Assembly: GCA_902554745.1 (NCBI GenBank) | Contig: CACDQA010000002.1 | Span: 1-64,000 of the forward strand | Direction: 5' to 3' | Source: an uncultured Pelagibacteraceae bacterium | Lineage (GTDB): Bacteria; Pseudomonadota; Alphaproteobacteria; Pelagibacterales; Pelagibacteraceae | Length of the DNA stretch: 64,000 nt | In this document: piece after piece, positions 1 through 9,273 of the stretch | Layout: every line of letters starts with the position of its first letter | Position numbering within the stretch: the first letter of the stretch is position 1 | Program-made: the position numbers and the translations under genes | The notes under the pieces: generated by a model | The model's input: the letters and a program-made list of their open reading frames with translations, nothing else | The model's database searches: none | Told to the model about the DNA's origin: nothing

Positions 1-138
1 ATTTTTCGTGAAAATGAGGAAATATCTGAGATGTCTTATAAGGTTTTAAATGGTTACAATGAAAATGAGGTCACATTCATACCAAAAAACACAAAAAAAT
101 TAGCTTTTTTTGAAAAATTTTTTCAACTATTTAGCTAA
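1..138 (+). CDS. C-terminal end of a cell-division gene, probably ftsZ (partial)
   Basis: An open frame enters from the left edge and stops at TAA 136-138, giving about 45 residues that end in an aromatic, lysine-rich tail (FFEKFFQLFS). The gene lies directly upstream of lpxC and bamD, where alphaproteobacteria usually carry ftsZ preceded by ftsA. The tail does not show the usual FtsZ C-terminal peptide (of the type D-I-P-x-F-L-R). It could be a divergent FtsZ end, an FtsA-like amphipathic membrane helix, or something else. The assignment rests on gene order, so the name is uncertain. Confidence 0.4.
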   Translation: MFRENEEISEMSYKVLNGYNENEVTFIPKNTKKLAFFEKFFQLFS

Positions 139-202
139 AATTGTTTTTTACCGTAACAATAGTTGTTTTTTAATTTTCGATATTTCAAATTAGAAGATTT
201 AG

Positions 203-1123
203 GTGTCTTACTTAACTCAAAAAACTATAAAAAATAACGTAACTTTTAGCGGTGTTGCACTTCACAGTGGGGTCAATGTAAATTTGATTATTAAGCCTGC
301 TAATCCAAATTTTGGCATTGTTTTCAAAAGAATTGATTTAAAAGAAAAAAATTTAGTTTACCCAAGTTTTGTAAATGTAACCAATACATCTTTAAACACT
401 ACAATTGAAAATGAATTTGGTGTAAAAGTTTCAACAATAGAACATTTGATGGGCGCTTTATTTTGCTTAGGTATAGACAACGCCTTGATTGAAATTGATA
501 ATGAGGAAGTCCCAATATTAGATGGATCTGCAAAAAAATTTATCGAAAATATAAGTTTAAGTGGAATAGAAATCAGTAATTCACCAATTAAAATTATTAA
601 AATAAACAAAGAAGTAAACTTTTCAGACGGTGAAAGATTTATAACGATAAAACCCTCAACTTTAAGTTTAGATATTGATTTTGAGCTTAAGTATGACAAC
701 GCAATAATAGGAAACCAGAGAAATAAATTTAAAATTTATGAAGATGATTTGTCAGATGTTTATAATTCCAGAACATATTGTCTTTTTGAAGACATAGAAT
801 TAATTAAAAAAAATGGTCTTGCTAAAGGTGGAAGTTTAGAAAATGCAATAGTTGTAAAAGGTGAGGAAATTTTGAATTCTGAAGGTTTGAGAAATAATAA
901 AGAATTCGTTAATCATAAAATTCTAGACTGCATCGGTGATCTATACACCTCTGGCTATAGAATTGTAGCAAGCATAATTTGTTCTCAAGGCGGGCATTAT
1001 CTTACAAATCAATTGCTTAGAAAAGTTTTTAAAGATAAAGAAAATTTTTCAATTTTAGAAATTAAAGAAAAAAATCTTCCTCATACATTAATAAATAGAA
1101 ATTTGTTAAGATCCATAGCATAA
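203..1123 (+). CDS. lpxC: UDP-3-O-acyl-N-acetylglucosamine deacetylase
   Basis: Zinc amidase that performs the committed step of lipid A synthesis in the cytoplasm, removing acetate from UDP-3-O-acyl-GlcNAc. The 306-residue protein has the family's usual length and its motifs in order: EHLMGALFCLGIDN with zinc ligand H81, PILDGSA (104-110), NHKILDCIGDL with H238 and D242 as further zinc ligands, and GGHYLTNQ with the catalytic H265. The start is GTG, preceded by AGAAGA; the N-terminus aligns with known LpxC. It is followed after 43 bases by bamD, so an outer-membrane biogenesis operon is likely. Confidence 0.96.
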   Translation: MSYLTQKTIKNNVTFSGVALHSGVNVNLIIKPANPNFGIVFKRIDLKEKNLVYPSFVNVTNTSLNTTIENEFGVKVSTIEHLMGALFCLGIDNALIEIDNEEVPILDGSAKKFIENISLSGIEISNSPIKIIKINKEVNFSDGERFITIKPSTLSLDIDFELKYDNAIIGNQRNKFKIYEDDLSDVYNSRTYCLFEDIELIKKNGLAKGGSLENAIVVKGEEILNSEGLRNNKEFVNHKILDCIGDLYTSGYRIVASIICSQGGHYLTNQLLRKVFKDKENFSILEIKEKNLPHTLINRNLLRSIA

Positions 1124-1129
1124 ATTTAT

Positions 1130-1152
1130 AGATTACTTTAAAATAATCTTTT
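1130..1152 (+). terminator. Weak hairpin with T tail after lpxC
   Basis: AGATTA and TAATCT form a six-base-pair A/T-rich stem around an eight-base loop, followed by a short T run. It lies in the 43-base lpxC-bamD gap. With so little G+C it may only attenuate transcription, or it may have no function. Confidence 0.25.
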
Positions 1153-1166
1153 AAATAATAACGCTG

Positions 1167-2006
1167 ATGTCAAAAATAAATAAAATTATTTTAAATATTT
1201 TAATTGTTTTCTTTATTTTCTCTTGTTCTAAAAAAGAAATTAAAAAATCTTTAATTGAAGAAAAAAGTTTAGAATTGCAAGTTTATGAAGCATATAGTGA
1301 GGGAAAAAAGTCTTTAGAAAATGGTGATGTTTTATTCGCAGCAAAAAAATTTAATGAAGCAGAAATTTTATTTCCACAATCTGATTGGGCACCTAGAGCT
1401 GCTTTAATGGCAGCCTACTCATACTACAGTCAAGATTATCATATGGATGCAATAGCTGAATTAGAGAGATTCAAAAAAATTTATCCTAAGCATAAAAATT
1501 TGGATTATGCTAATTATCTTTTAGCAATATGTTATTATGAACAAATTATTGATGAAAAAAAGGATTTAAATGCAATATTAAATGCACAACAAGGCTTAAA
1601 ATTTGTAATAGATAATTTTCCTAATTCAGAATACTCAATGGATGCTGAATTCAAATTAGATCTTGTGAATGATATAATGGCTTCAAAAGAAATATACATT
1701 GGCAGATATTATTTTCAGAAAAAAAAATGGGTACCAGCAATAAATAGATTTAGAAATGTTGTAGATCATTATGAAAATACAATATATGTGGAGGAAGCAT
1801 TACATAGATTGGTAGAAGTTCATTATACTATCGGATTAACAGAAGAGGCTAAAAAATATGCTAAACTTTTAGGTTATAATTATCAATCATCTGAATGGTA
1901 TAAAAAATCTTATAGTGTTTTTAATAAAACTTATGAATTAGAAAGAAAACAAAAAGAAAAAAATGAAAATTCTCTTTTAAAAAAAGTAAAATCTCTTTTT
2001 GATTAA
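1167..2006 (+). CDS. bamD: Outer membrane assembly lipoprotein BamD (ComL)
   Basis: BamD is the essential lipoprotein partner of BamA in the complex that folds outer-membrane beta-barrels; it acts on the periplasmic face of the outer membrane. The 279-residue protein starts with a hydrophobic lipoprotein signal ending in FIFSC, giving Cys20 as the probable lipidated residue. Helical TPR-type repeats follow (EGKKSLENGDVLFAAKKF, then AAYSYYSQDYHMDAIAELERF). Length and repeat layout fit BamD (about 245-285 residues). It lies between lpxC and ligA, and only one base separates its stop from the ligA ATG. Confidence 0.9.
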   Translation: MSKINKIILNILIVFFIFSCSKKEIKKSLIEEKSLELQVYEAYSEGKKSLENGDVLFAAKKFNEAEILFPQSDWAPRAALMAAYSYYSQDYHMDAIAELERFKKIYPKHKNLDYANYLLAICYYEQIIDEKKDLNAILNAQQGLKFVIDNFPNSEYSMDAEFKLDLVNDIMASKEIYIGRYYFQKKKWVPAINRFRNVVDHYENTIYVEEALHRLVEVHYTIGLTEEAKKYAKLLGYNYQSSEWYKKSYSVFNKTYELERKQKEKNENSLLKKVKSLFD

Positions 2007-2007
2007 A

Positions 2008-4029
2008 ATGAAAAAAAAAGAAATTATTTCTATTTATCAAGATAAAATTAAATTATTCAATAAATATAATAAGTTTTATTTTGAAGAGAATTTACCAGTT
2101 GTAAGTGACCAAGAATTTGATGAACTAAAGAGCGAGATATTATCTTTAGAGGATAAATATAATTTTCTTAAATCTAAATTTTCTCCATCATTGACAGTAG
2201 GTTTTAAGCCATCAAAAAATTTTACAAAAGTTTCTCATAGGGTTCCAATGTTATCTCTTTCAAATGCCTTTTCAGAAGAAGATTTAAGCAATTTTGAAAA
2301 AAAAATAATTAATTTTCTCTCAGAAAAAAGTAATTTTAAATTGTCTTATAGCGCAGAGCCTAAAATTGACGGTATTTCCGCATCTCTAACTTATAAAAAT
2401 GGTAATCTTCTTAGAGGCCTATCAAGAGGTGATGGTAAAGAAGGTGAAGATATAACTGAAAATCTTAAGACAATAAAAGATATACCCAAAAAAATTACTA
2501 ACAAAGATTTTCCAAAGGAAATTGATATTAGAGGTGAGGTATTTATACAAAACAGTGATTTTAAGAATTTAAAAGAAAAATTTGCCAACCCTAGAAATGC
2601 AGCGTCTGGTTCTCTTAGACAAAAAAACCCAGAAGAAACAAAAAAAATACCTTTAAAATTTATTGCCTATACATTTGGATATGAAAATGGATTAAAAGTT
2701 AACAATCAATCTGATTTTCTCAATAATTTAAGTGAGTGGGGATTTAAAACGAATCCATTAAATAAGTTAATTACAGGTATTAAAAATTTAATGGAAAATT
2801 ATAATAAAATCGAAAAAAAAAGAGCGAGCTTAGATTTTGATATAGATGGAATAGTTTACAAATTGAACGATTTTGCTATGCAAAGAAGATTGGGTAATGT
2901 TGCTAATGCTCCAAGGTGGGCTATTGCACACAAATTTTCATCTAGCAAAGCAGTTTCTAAAATTTTAGATATAGAAATTCAGATAGGTAGAACTGGAGCT
3001 TTAACACCAGTTGCGAAAATTCAACCAATTAATATTGGTGGCGTTATAGTTTCAAATGCAACATTACATAATGAAGATGAAATTAATCGAAAAGATATTA
3101 GAATAGGTGACATAGCAGTTATAGAGAGAGCTGGCGATGTGATACCTCACATACTTTCAATAGATAAACAAAAAAGATCAAAAAATTCAAAAAAATTTAT
3201 TTTTCCAAAAAATTGTCCATCCTGTGGATCAGAAACAATTAAAGAATTTAATAAAGTAACAAAAAAAATTGACGCTGTAAGGAGATGTTCTAGCGAAGGT
3301 TACTATTGTGATCAAGTATCAATTGAAAAATTAAAACATTTTGTTTCAAAAGAAGCTTTTAACATAGATGGTTTTGGAAAAAAAATAGTGGAAAATTTTT
3401 GGAAATTTAAATTTATTAAATATCCTCAAGATATTTTTAATTTAGATTTTTCAAAAATTGAAAATTTAGATGGTTGGGGAAAACTTTCTGTCCAAAATTT
3501 AAAATATTCAATCAATCAAAAAAAGACTATTTCTTTAGAAAGACTTATATATTCTCTGGGTATACGACATATAGGTTTAGAAAATGCAAAATTGTTGTCT
3601 AAACATTTTGTATCATTTTCAGAATTTAAAAATTTATCTAAACAAATTAATTATGAGGATTTGCTAAGCATTGATGGAATTGGTGAAACACAAGTCAGTT
3701 CAATTAAGAGTTTCTTATCAAATGAAGCTAACATAAAAGTTTTAAACGAATTGGAAAAAGTTTTGTTAATTAAAGATGCTATTCAAAATTCAGATGATGG
3801 TTTATTAAATAATAAGACTTTCTTAGTTACTGGGAAATTAAATGGAATTAGTAGAGCTGAAGTTAAATCTTTAATTGAGGAAAATTCTGGAAAAACAATT
3901 AGCAGCGTATCAAAAAAACTAAATTTCTTAATTATTGGTGAAAAACCAACTAAAAAAAAAGTAGATTACGCTAAACAGTTAAAAATAAAAATCATTGACC
4001 AAGCTGAATTTTTGAAAATGCTAAATTAA
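2008..4029 (+). CDS. ligA: NAD-dependent DNA ligase
   Basis: Seals nicks in duplex DNA using NAD+ during replication and repair. The catalytic motif is AEPKIDG, with the adenylated lysine near residue 119. An OB domain follows, then a four-cysteine zinc finger (CPSC...CSSEGYYC) near residues 405-430, helix-hairpin-helix repeats, and a C-terminal BRCT domain beginning NKTFLVTGKL. I chose ATG 2008 over the track's TTG 1999: the TTG overlaps bamD, whereas the ATG follows its stop by one base. The resulting 673 residues match the family. In many alphaproteobacteria recN sits between bamD and ligA; here it does not. Confidence 0.97.
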   Translation: MKKKEIISIYQDKIKLFNKYNKFYFEENLPVVSDQEFDELKSEILSLEDKYNFLKSKFSPSLTVGFKPSKNFTKVSHRVPMLSLSNAFSEEDLSNFEKKIINFLSEKSNFKLSYSAEPKIDGISASLTYKNGNLLRGLSRGDGKEGEDITENLKTIKDIPKKITNKDFPKEIDIRGEVFIQNSDFKNLKEKFANPRNAASGSLRQKNPEETKKIPLKFIAYTFGYENGLKVNNQSDFLNNLSEWGFKTNPLNKLITGIKNLMENYNKIEKKRASLDFDIDGIVYKLNDFAMQRRLGNVANAPRWAIAHKFSSSKAVSKILDIEIQIGRTGALTPVAKIQPINIGGVIVSNATLHNEDEINRKDIRIGDIAVIERAGDVIPHILSIDKQKRSKNSKKFIFPKNCPSCGSETIKEFNKVTKKIDAVRRCSSEGYYCDQVSIEKLKHFVSKEAFNIDGFGKKIVENFWKFKFIKYPQDIFNLDFSKIENLDGWGKLSVQNLKYSINQKKTISLERLIYSLGIRHIGLENAKLLSKHFVSFSEFKNLSKQINYEDLLSIDGIGETQVSSIKSFLSNEANIKVLNELEKVLLIKDAIQNSDDGLLNNKTFLVTGKLNGISRAEVKSLIEENSGKTISSVSKKLNFLIIGEKPTKKKVDYAKQLKIKIIDQAEFLKMLN

Positions 4030-5715
4030 ACTAGCTAACCAGCTTCTTTCATTTGGACTTAAATACTTAGATATCCTTGAATAAACTTCTAAATGATATT
4101 TAAACAAATAGTTTTTCTCATTAATTGTTAATAAATCAAAATTTATTAAATCTTTCTCTATAGGTGCCATTGTTAAATTTTTAAATAACAAGCTTTTATT
4201 TATTTTTTTAACATAAACTAAATTCTCAATCCTAATTCCATATTCATTGGTTTTATAATACCCGGGTTCATTACTCAAAATCATGCCTTCTTTTATTTTT
4301 ACTGTATTTATTTTTGTAATAGATTGAGGTCCCTCATGAACATTAAGAAAAAAACCAACACCATGTCCTGTACCATGTGCATAATCTAGATTACTTTTTT
4401 TTAAAAATTTTCTCGCTCTTTTATCAATTTTTTTACCTGTATCATCTTTATTAATATCAGTCATAGCTACAGCAATATGACCTTTTAATACTTTTGTGAA
4501 AATATTTTTAATATTTTGTTTCTGCTTTGAAAAACATATTGTTCTTGTGACATCAGTTGTCCCATATTTATATTGTCCACCTGAGTCACATAGTAAAATA
4601 TCTTTTTTATTAATAGTTCTGCAATTTTCTTTTTTTGCACGGTAGTGTACAATGGCTCCATTTTTACCAGAGCCTGCTATTGTATCAAAACTAGGATAGA
4701 GAAAGTTTTTATTTAATTTTCTAAAATTTTCTAATTTCTTAGCTGCTTCCACTTCTGTAATTTTTTTTTTATTTATATTTTTTATCCAATATAAAAATTT
4801 TGTTAATGCTACTCCATCAAAGATATGAGCATTGATCATATTCGTAATTTCAATTTTATTTTTAATTGCTTTTAAAAGATAAATAGGATCTTCTCTTTTT
4901 ACAATTTTGAATTTTGAATTAATAAGTTTTTCAAAAAAAATTGAACAAGATTTGTCATCTATAATAAAATTCTTTCCTTTAAGTTTTAATATCTTTTTTG
5001 GTAAATCATTTGTATCTAAAAATTCATGTTTTTTAATAACTTTATTTTTGAATAATTGGTTACATTTTTTTTTATCAGATATTAGTAGTATTTTTTTAAA
5101 TTTACTTACTATCAATCTTGAATTTGGAATTGGGCTATTTGGACCATCACTACCTCTTATATTCAAAGTCCAAGCAACATTTTCTGGGGCACTTATAAAA
5201 ATATAATCAGATTTATTTTTTTTTAAATAATTAGTTATTTTTTTTAATTTAGAATTAACACTTTCACCAACAATATTTTTGTCTAAAGAAAAAAATGGAA
5301 TTGAAGTATTTTTTTTTTGTTTTTTAATTTCATCAATTAGATTATTTTCAATAAGTTTTACTTTGTTGTATTTTAAAAAGTAATTTTTTAACAGTATATT
5401 GGTGAATAATTTTGGATCAATTCCAAGTGTCAGATTTTTGAATAAACTACAATTTATTAATTTTTCAAACCCATAAATTTTAAAATTTTTTCCACTCTCA
5501 ATTTTACTTTGAATTGTGTATCTTCCATCAGTAAACAAATAATTTTTATTTTTAAGAATTATAGCTAGACCAGCGGACCCACTAAAATTTGAAATAACTT
5601 CTAATCGATTTAATTTTGAATATTCTGTAAAATAATCATCATTTTTTGGAATTATGTAGCCATCAATTCCATATTTTTTAAATTTTCTTCTTAATAATTT
5701 AATACGATGCCTCAT
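4021..5715 (-). CDS. pepP: Xaa-Pro aminopeptidase (peptidase M24B)
   Basis: Cytoplasmic metallopeptidase that releases an N-terminal residue preceding proline. The first 300 residues form two creatinase-type N-terminal domains. The pita-bread catalytic domain follows with all five dinuclear metal ligands visible: D377 (CDSGG), D388 (TTDVT), H451 (GTGHGVG), E483 (SNEPGYY) and E497 (GIRIEN). At 564 residues it belongs to the long, eukaryote-like aminopeptidase P group with a C-terminal extension. Its start overlaps the uvrD stop as ATGA, so the two are translationally coupled. Its 3' end overlaps that of convergent ligA by nine bases. Confidence 0.92.
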   Translation of the reverse strand: MRHRIKLLRRKFKKYGIDGYIIPKNDDYFTEYSKLNRLEVISNFSGSAGLAIILKNKNYLFTDGRYTIQSKIESGKNFKIYGFEKLINCSLFKNLTLGIDPKLFTNILLKNYFLKYNKVKLIENNLIDEIKKQKKNTSIPFFSLDKNIVGESVNSKLKKITNYLKKNKSDYIFISAPENVAWTLNIRGSDGPNSPIPNSRLIVSKFKKILLISDKKKCNQLFKNKVIKKHEFLDTNDLPKKILKLKGKNFIIDDKSCSIFFEKLINSKFKIVKREDPIYLLKAIKNKIEITNMINAHIFDGVALTKFLYWIKNINKKKITEVEAAKKLENFRKLNKNFLYPSFDTIAGSGKNGAIVHYRAKKENCRTINKKDILLCDSGGQYKYGTTDVTRTICFSKQKQNIKNIFTKVLKGHIAVAMTDINKDDTGKKIDKRARKFLKKSNLDYAHGTGHGVGFFLNVHEGPQSITKINTVKIKEGMILSNEPGYYKTNEYGIRIENLVYVKKINKSLLFKNLTMAPIEKDLINFDLLTINEKNYLFKYHLEVYSRISKYLSPNERSWLASLI

Positions 5716-7748
5716 TTAATTCTCTTTTGATATCTTATCCATCCAGGACTTCTTGTGCCTTCTTCAATTTCAAAATCTTGATTAAACTCAAAATCATCAT
5801 CATTATTAATTTCTTCATCAAAAAAAGAATTTTTTTCCAGATGTTTTTCTGGTAATTCTTCGATGAATCGGGAAGCCATACTGTCTATCCAATCCCCTTG
5901 ATAAAATCTATTCATTGAAAATGATATTATAGCTTTTTTCTTTGCTCTAGTAATCCCCACATATGCTAAGCGTCTTTCTTCCTCTAGGCCGTTTTGACCT
6001 TTTTCTTCAATAGATTTTTGATGAGGAAATAATCCTTCTTCCCAGCCTGGGAGAAAAACTACATCAAATTCTAATCCTTTTGCAGCGTGCATTGTCATCA
6101 TGTTGATTTTTTCACCATCCCATTCTTGATCTACTGAGGTTGCTAAAGACACGTGTTCTAAAAAGCTTTCTAAGTTATCAAATTCTTTCATAGCACTTAA
6201 TAATTCTTTAATATTTTCTAGTCTATTTTCGTTATCAACATCTTTTTTATTTTTCAACATTGCTGAATATCCAGACTCATCTAAAACAGTTTGTAATAAT
6301 TTAATATGATTTGAATTTTTTATTGTTATGTCATTTCTCCACTTAGACAAACAATTTATAAATAAATTTAATCCAATTTTTGCTTTTGGTTTAATTAAAT
6401 TCTGTTCAAGCATTTTAATTGCTGCTCTTTCTAAATTTAATTTATTTTCTTTAGCAAACTCATGAATATTTTTTAAAGTGCTATCTCCTATGGATCTTTT
6501 TGGGTTATTTACAATTCTTTCAAAAGCAAGATCATCTTTTTCTTGATTAATTAATCTTAGATAAGCGACACAGTCTTTTATCTCAGCTCTCTCATAAAAT
6601 TTTGTACCACCTAAAATTCTATACGGCATACCGATTTTAAGAAAACGTTCTTCAAACTCACGAGTTTGAAAAATAGCCCTAACAAGAATTGCAATATTAT
6701 TGTAGGAAAATTTTTTTTTTATATTTTTTTCTATTTCGTCAGAAATTCCAATTGCTTCATCTTTACCATTTTTATAACAATTTAATTTAACCAAATCTCC
6801 CTCATCCAAAGTAGTAATTAATGTTTTGCCAACTCTATTTTGATTGTTAGAAATTAAATTGGAAGCTACAGATAAAATATTTTGAGAAGATCTATAGTTT
6901 TGCTCCAATCTTATTACTTTTGTATTTTTATATACTTGATCAAATTCTAAAAAATTTTTTATCTCTGCACCTCTCCAACTATAAATTGATTGATCGTCAT
7001 CACCAACACAGCAAATATTCTTATTTTTTTCAGACAAAAGATTGAGCCATTTACTTTGTATAAAATTTGTATCTTGATATTCATCAACAAGTATATACTT
7101 AAAATTCTTTGAATATATTTCCCTAATATCTGAGTTAAATTCTAAAATTTTTACAGCATGTAAGATAAGGTCACCAAAATCACAAGAATTTAAGTCAGTT
7201 AATTTTTGTTGATAAATTTTATAAAGTGGAAGAATTGTTTTTTCATAAAGATCTTTTTTGTTTATTATTACCTCATTGGGATAAAATCCTTTATTTTTCC
7301 AACGATCTATTATTGCTAATATAAACCTTGGGGACAATTGTTTGATGTCAATATTTTCAGCCTTACAAATATTTTTAATAAGTCTGATCTGATCATCTGT
7401 GTCTACAATAGTAAAATTGGAATTTAGGTTTGCTGCTGAAGCATGTTTTCGCAATAATTTCGCACAAATGGAATGAAATGTACCTAGCCATGAAAGTCCG
7501 ACTGCATCAGAGCCAAGTATTTTGCTTACTCTATTTTGCATCTCTTTAGCAGCTTTATTAGTAAATGTTACTGCTAAGATTTGATTTGGAAATGCCTTTT
7601 TTTCTTTAATAATATTAGCAATTCTAGAAGTTAAAACTTTTGTTTTTCCAGATCCAGCCCCAGCAACAATCAAAAGTGGGCCATCTAGATGAAGAACAGC
7701 TTCTTTTTGGGCATCATTTAAATTTTCTAAATAATCTTTGTTTATCAT
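5712..7748 (-). CDS. uvrD: ATP-dependent DNA helicase II, UvrD/PcrA family
   Basis: Superfamily 1 3'-5' helicase for nucleotide excision and mismatch repair. Visible motifs are the Q-motif region LNDAQKEAV, Walker A AGAGSGKT (29-36), motif Ia VTFTNKAAKEM, Walker B ILVDEYQDTN, motif III GDDDQSIYSWRGA, motif IV LEQNYRSS, motif V TMHAAKGLEFDVVFLPG and motif VI EERRLAYVGITRAK. The 678 residues are slightly shorter than E. coli UvrD; the tail GTRSPGWIRYQK resembles the C-terminal region of UvrD/PcrA. It is coupled to the downstream pepP by an ATGA overlap. No LexA-type box was seen upstream. Confidence 0.95.
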   Translation of the reverse strand: MINKDYLENLNDAQKEAVLHLDGPLLIVAGAGSGKTKVLTSRIANIIKEKKAFPNQILAVTFTNKAAKEMQNRVSKILGSDAVGLSWLGTFHSICAKLLRKHASAANLNSNFTIVDTDDQIRLIKNICKAENIDIKQLSPRFILAIIDRWKNKGFYPNEVIINKKDLYEKTILPLYKIYQQKLTDLNSCDFGDLILHAVKILEFNSDIREIYSKNFKYILVDEYQDTNFIQSKWLNLLSEKNKNICCVGDDDQSIYSWRGAEIKNFLEFDQVYKNTKVIRLEQNYRSSQNILSVASNLISNNQNRVGKTLITTLDEGDLVKLNCYKNGKDEAIGISDEIEKNIKKKFSYNNIAILVRAIFQTREFEERFLKIGMPYRILGGTKFYERAEIKDCVAYLRLINQEKDDLAFERIVNNPKRSIGDSTLKNIHEFAKENKLNLERAAIKMLEQNLIKPKAKIGLNLFINCLSKWRNDITIKNSNHIKLLQTVLDESGYSAMLKNKKDVDNENRLENIKELLSAMKEFDNLESFLEHVSLATSVDQEWDGEKINMMTMHAAKGLEFDVVFLPGWEEGLFPHQKSIEEKGQNGLEEERRLAYVGITRAKKKAIISFSMNRFYQGDWIDSMASRFIEELPEKHLEKNSFFDEEINNDDDFEFNQDFEIEEGTRSPGWIRYQKRIK

Positions 7749-7782
7749 TTAAAATAATCCTTTATAAGATTTCTTGATTGTT

Positions 7783-9273
7783 ATGAGCAAAACAAATTTT
7801 TTCGTAAAACATTTAAAAAACATTAATAATTTTATTAATAATCTTTTAGAAAAAAATTTAAACAAGTTAAATTCTGAGAATTTAAGCTTTTTATTTAAAA
7901 ATAATAAAATAATTTTAACTTTTGTCGCACTTTTTGTTGTTTTTATTTCTTATTTATTATTACCCACTTTTTACAATCAAAATGATATTGCAAAAGAACT
8001 GAAAAATGAGCTTCAAAGTAAATTTGATTTAAATTTTAAATTTTCTAAAAATATAAAATATAATTTTTTTCCTAAACCTCATTTTATAATCGCAGACTCT
8101 AAAATTCTTAATAATGAAAAAGAAATTTCTGAAATTAGTAAATTAAAAATTTTTATTTCATTTGACGATCTTTTTTCTTTAAAAAATATTGAAGTAAGAG
8201 ATTTAATTTTAGAAAATTCTAATTTTCATTTAAATACAAAAAATTATAATTTCTTTATAGAGCTATTAAACAAAAGTTTCCAAGATGGAGATATAACAAT
8301 AAATAATAGTAATGTTTTTTTTAAACATATAGATGATGAGGTTTTGTTTATAACCAAAATTTTTAAGATGAAATATTATTTTGATTCAAAAGAATTAAAA
8401 AATATTTTCTATTCAGAAAATGAAATATTTAATATTCCTTTTTCAGTAGAGTCTTTTTTTAGCGAAGATAACAAGAAAAATTTTTCTACAATTAATCTTA
8501 ATTTAATGAAACTTAATATTGAAAATGAATTGATCTTTGAGAATGATAAAAAAATTGGTAAATCAAAGCTTAATTTAAATAAAATAAAAAGATTTGTAGA
8601 CTATAAAATTGAAAAAAATTCATTTGATTTTCATATATTTGACAAAATTGATCAACCAAATAATACCTATAAAGGTAAATTTAATTTCAAACCTTTTTTT
8701 GCAAATTTAGAGGGTAGCCTAGATGAAATCAATTTGAATTATCTATTTGGTAATAATGCTATTATAGCCCAACTTCTGAAAACAGAAATATTTAATAATA
8801 AAAATATTGATTTAAAATTAAATATTAATGGAAATAGTATTTATAAGAATTCTAACTTTAAAAATATTAAGTTAAATTCAAAAATCCAAGAAGGTTTAAT
8901 CGATACAGATAAGACAAAGTTTGAATGGAGAGATATTGCAGATTTTGAATTATTGGATAGTTTAATTTTTGTTAGAAATGGAGAGTTAGTTTTGGATGGA
9001 AAATTAAAAATCAATGTTAAAGATTATAATGAGGTATATAAATTTCTTTTAACACCTAAAAATTATAGAAATAAAATTGATCAAATAGATTTTAATTTTA
9101 CTTATAATTTTGATCAAAAAATAGCTGCATTAAAGGATATTAAAATTGATAATAAAATTAATCAGAATATTAATAAAATTTTAAGTAATATAATGATAAA
9201 AAAAGATGATTTACAAAACAAAATTTATTTTAAAAATTTATTAAATGAAGCAATTAAGAGTTACGCTGGATAG
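7783..9273 (+). CDS. AsmA-like envelope protein
   Basis: Large protein of about 496 residues with one membrane segment near residues 45-65 ([13 protein letters not shown]) and a long beta-rich, Asn/Lys-rich periplasmic part. The N-terminal layout is typical of AsmA family proteins: a transmembrane helix, a short amphipathic stretch, then [17 protein letters not shown]. Relatives in the AsmA superfamily are linked to outer-membrane homeostasis and lipid transport, but the exact role here is unknown. ATG 7783 is preferred over the TTG at 7774. The gene overlaps the end of convergent fumC by 13 bases. No enzyme motif is visible. Confidence 0.65.
   Translation: MSKTNFFVKHLKNINNFINNLLEKNLNKLNSENLSFLFKNNKIILTFVALFVVFISYLLLPTFYNQNDIAKELKNELQSKFDLNFKFSKNIKYNFFPKPHFIIADSKILNNEKEISEISKLKIFISFDDLFSLKNIEVRDLILENSNFHLNTKNYNFFIELLNKSFQDGDITINNSNVFFKHIDDEVLFITKIFKMKYYFDSKELKNIFYSENEIFNIPFSVESFFSEDNKKNFSTINLNLMKLNIENELIFENDKKIGKSKLNLNKIKRFVDYKIEKNSFDFHIFDKIDQPNNTYKGKFNFKPFFANLEGSLDEINLNYLFGNNAIIAQLLKTEIFNNKNIDLKLNINGNSIYKNSNFKNIKLNSKIQEGLIDTDKTKFEWRDIADFELLDSLIFVRNGELVLDGKLKINVKDYNEVYKFLLTPKNYRNKIDQIDFNFTYNFDQKIAALKDIKIDNKINQNINKILSNIMIKKDDLQNKIYFKNLLNEAIKSYAG

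Noticed and set aside
358-699. 113-codon ORF antisense to lpxC
   Set aside because: Shadow of lpxC on the other strand, with low-complexity Ser/Ile/Leu content and no independent context.
1999-2007. TTG 1999 as ligA start
   Set aside because: It overlaps the bamD stop, and an ATG lies three codons downstream at the natural N-terminus of the family.
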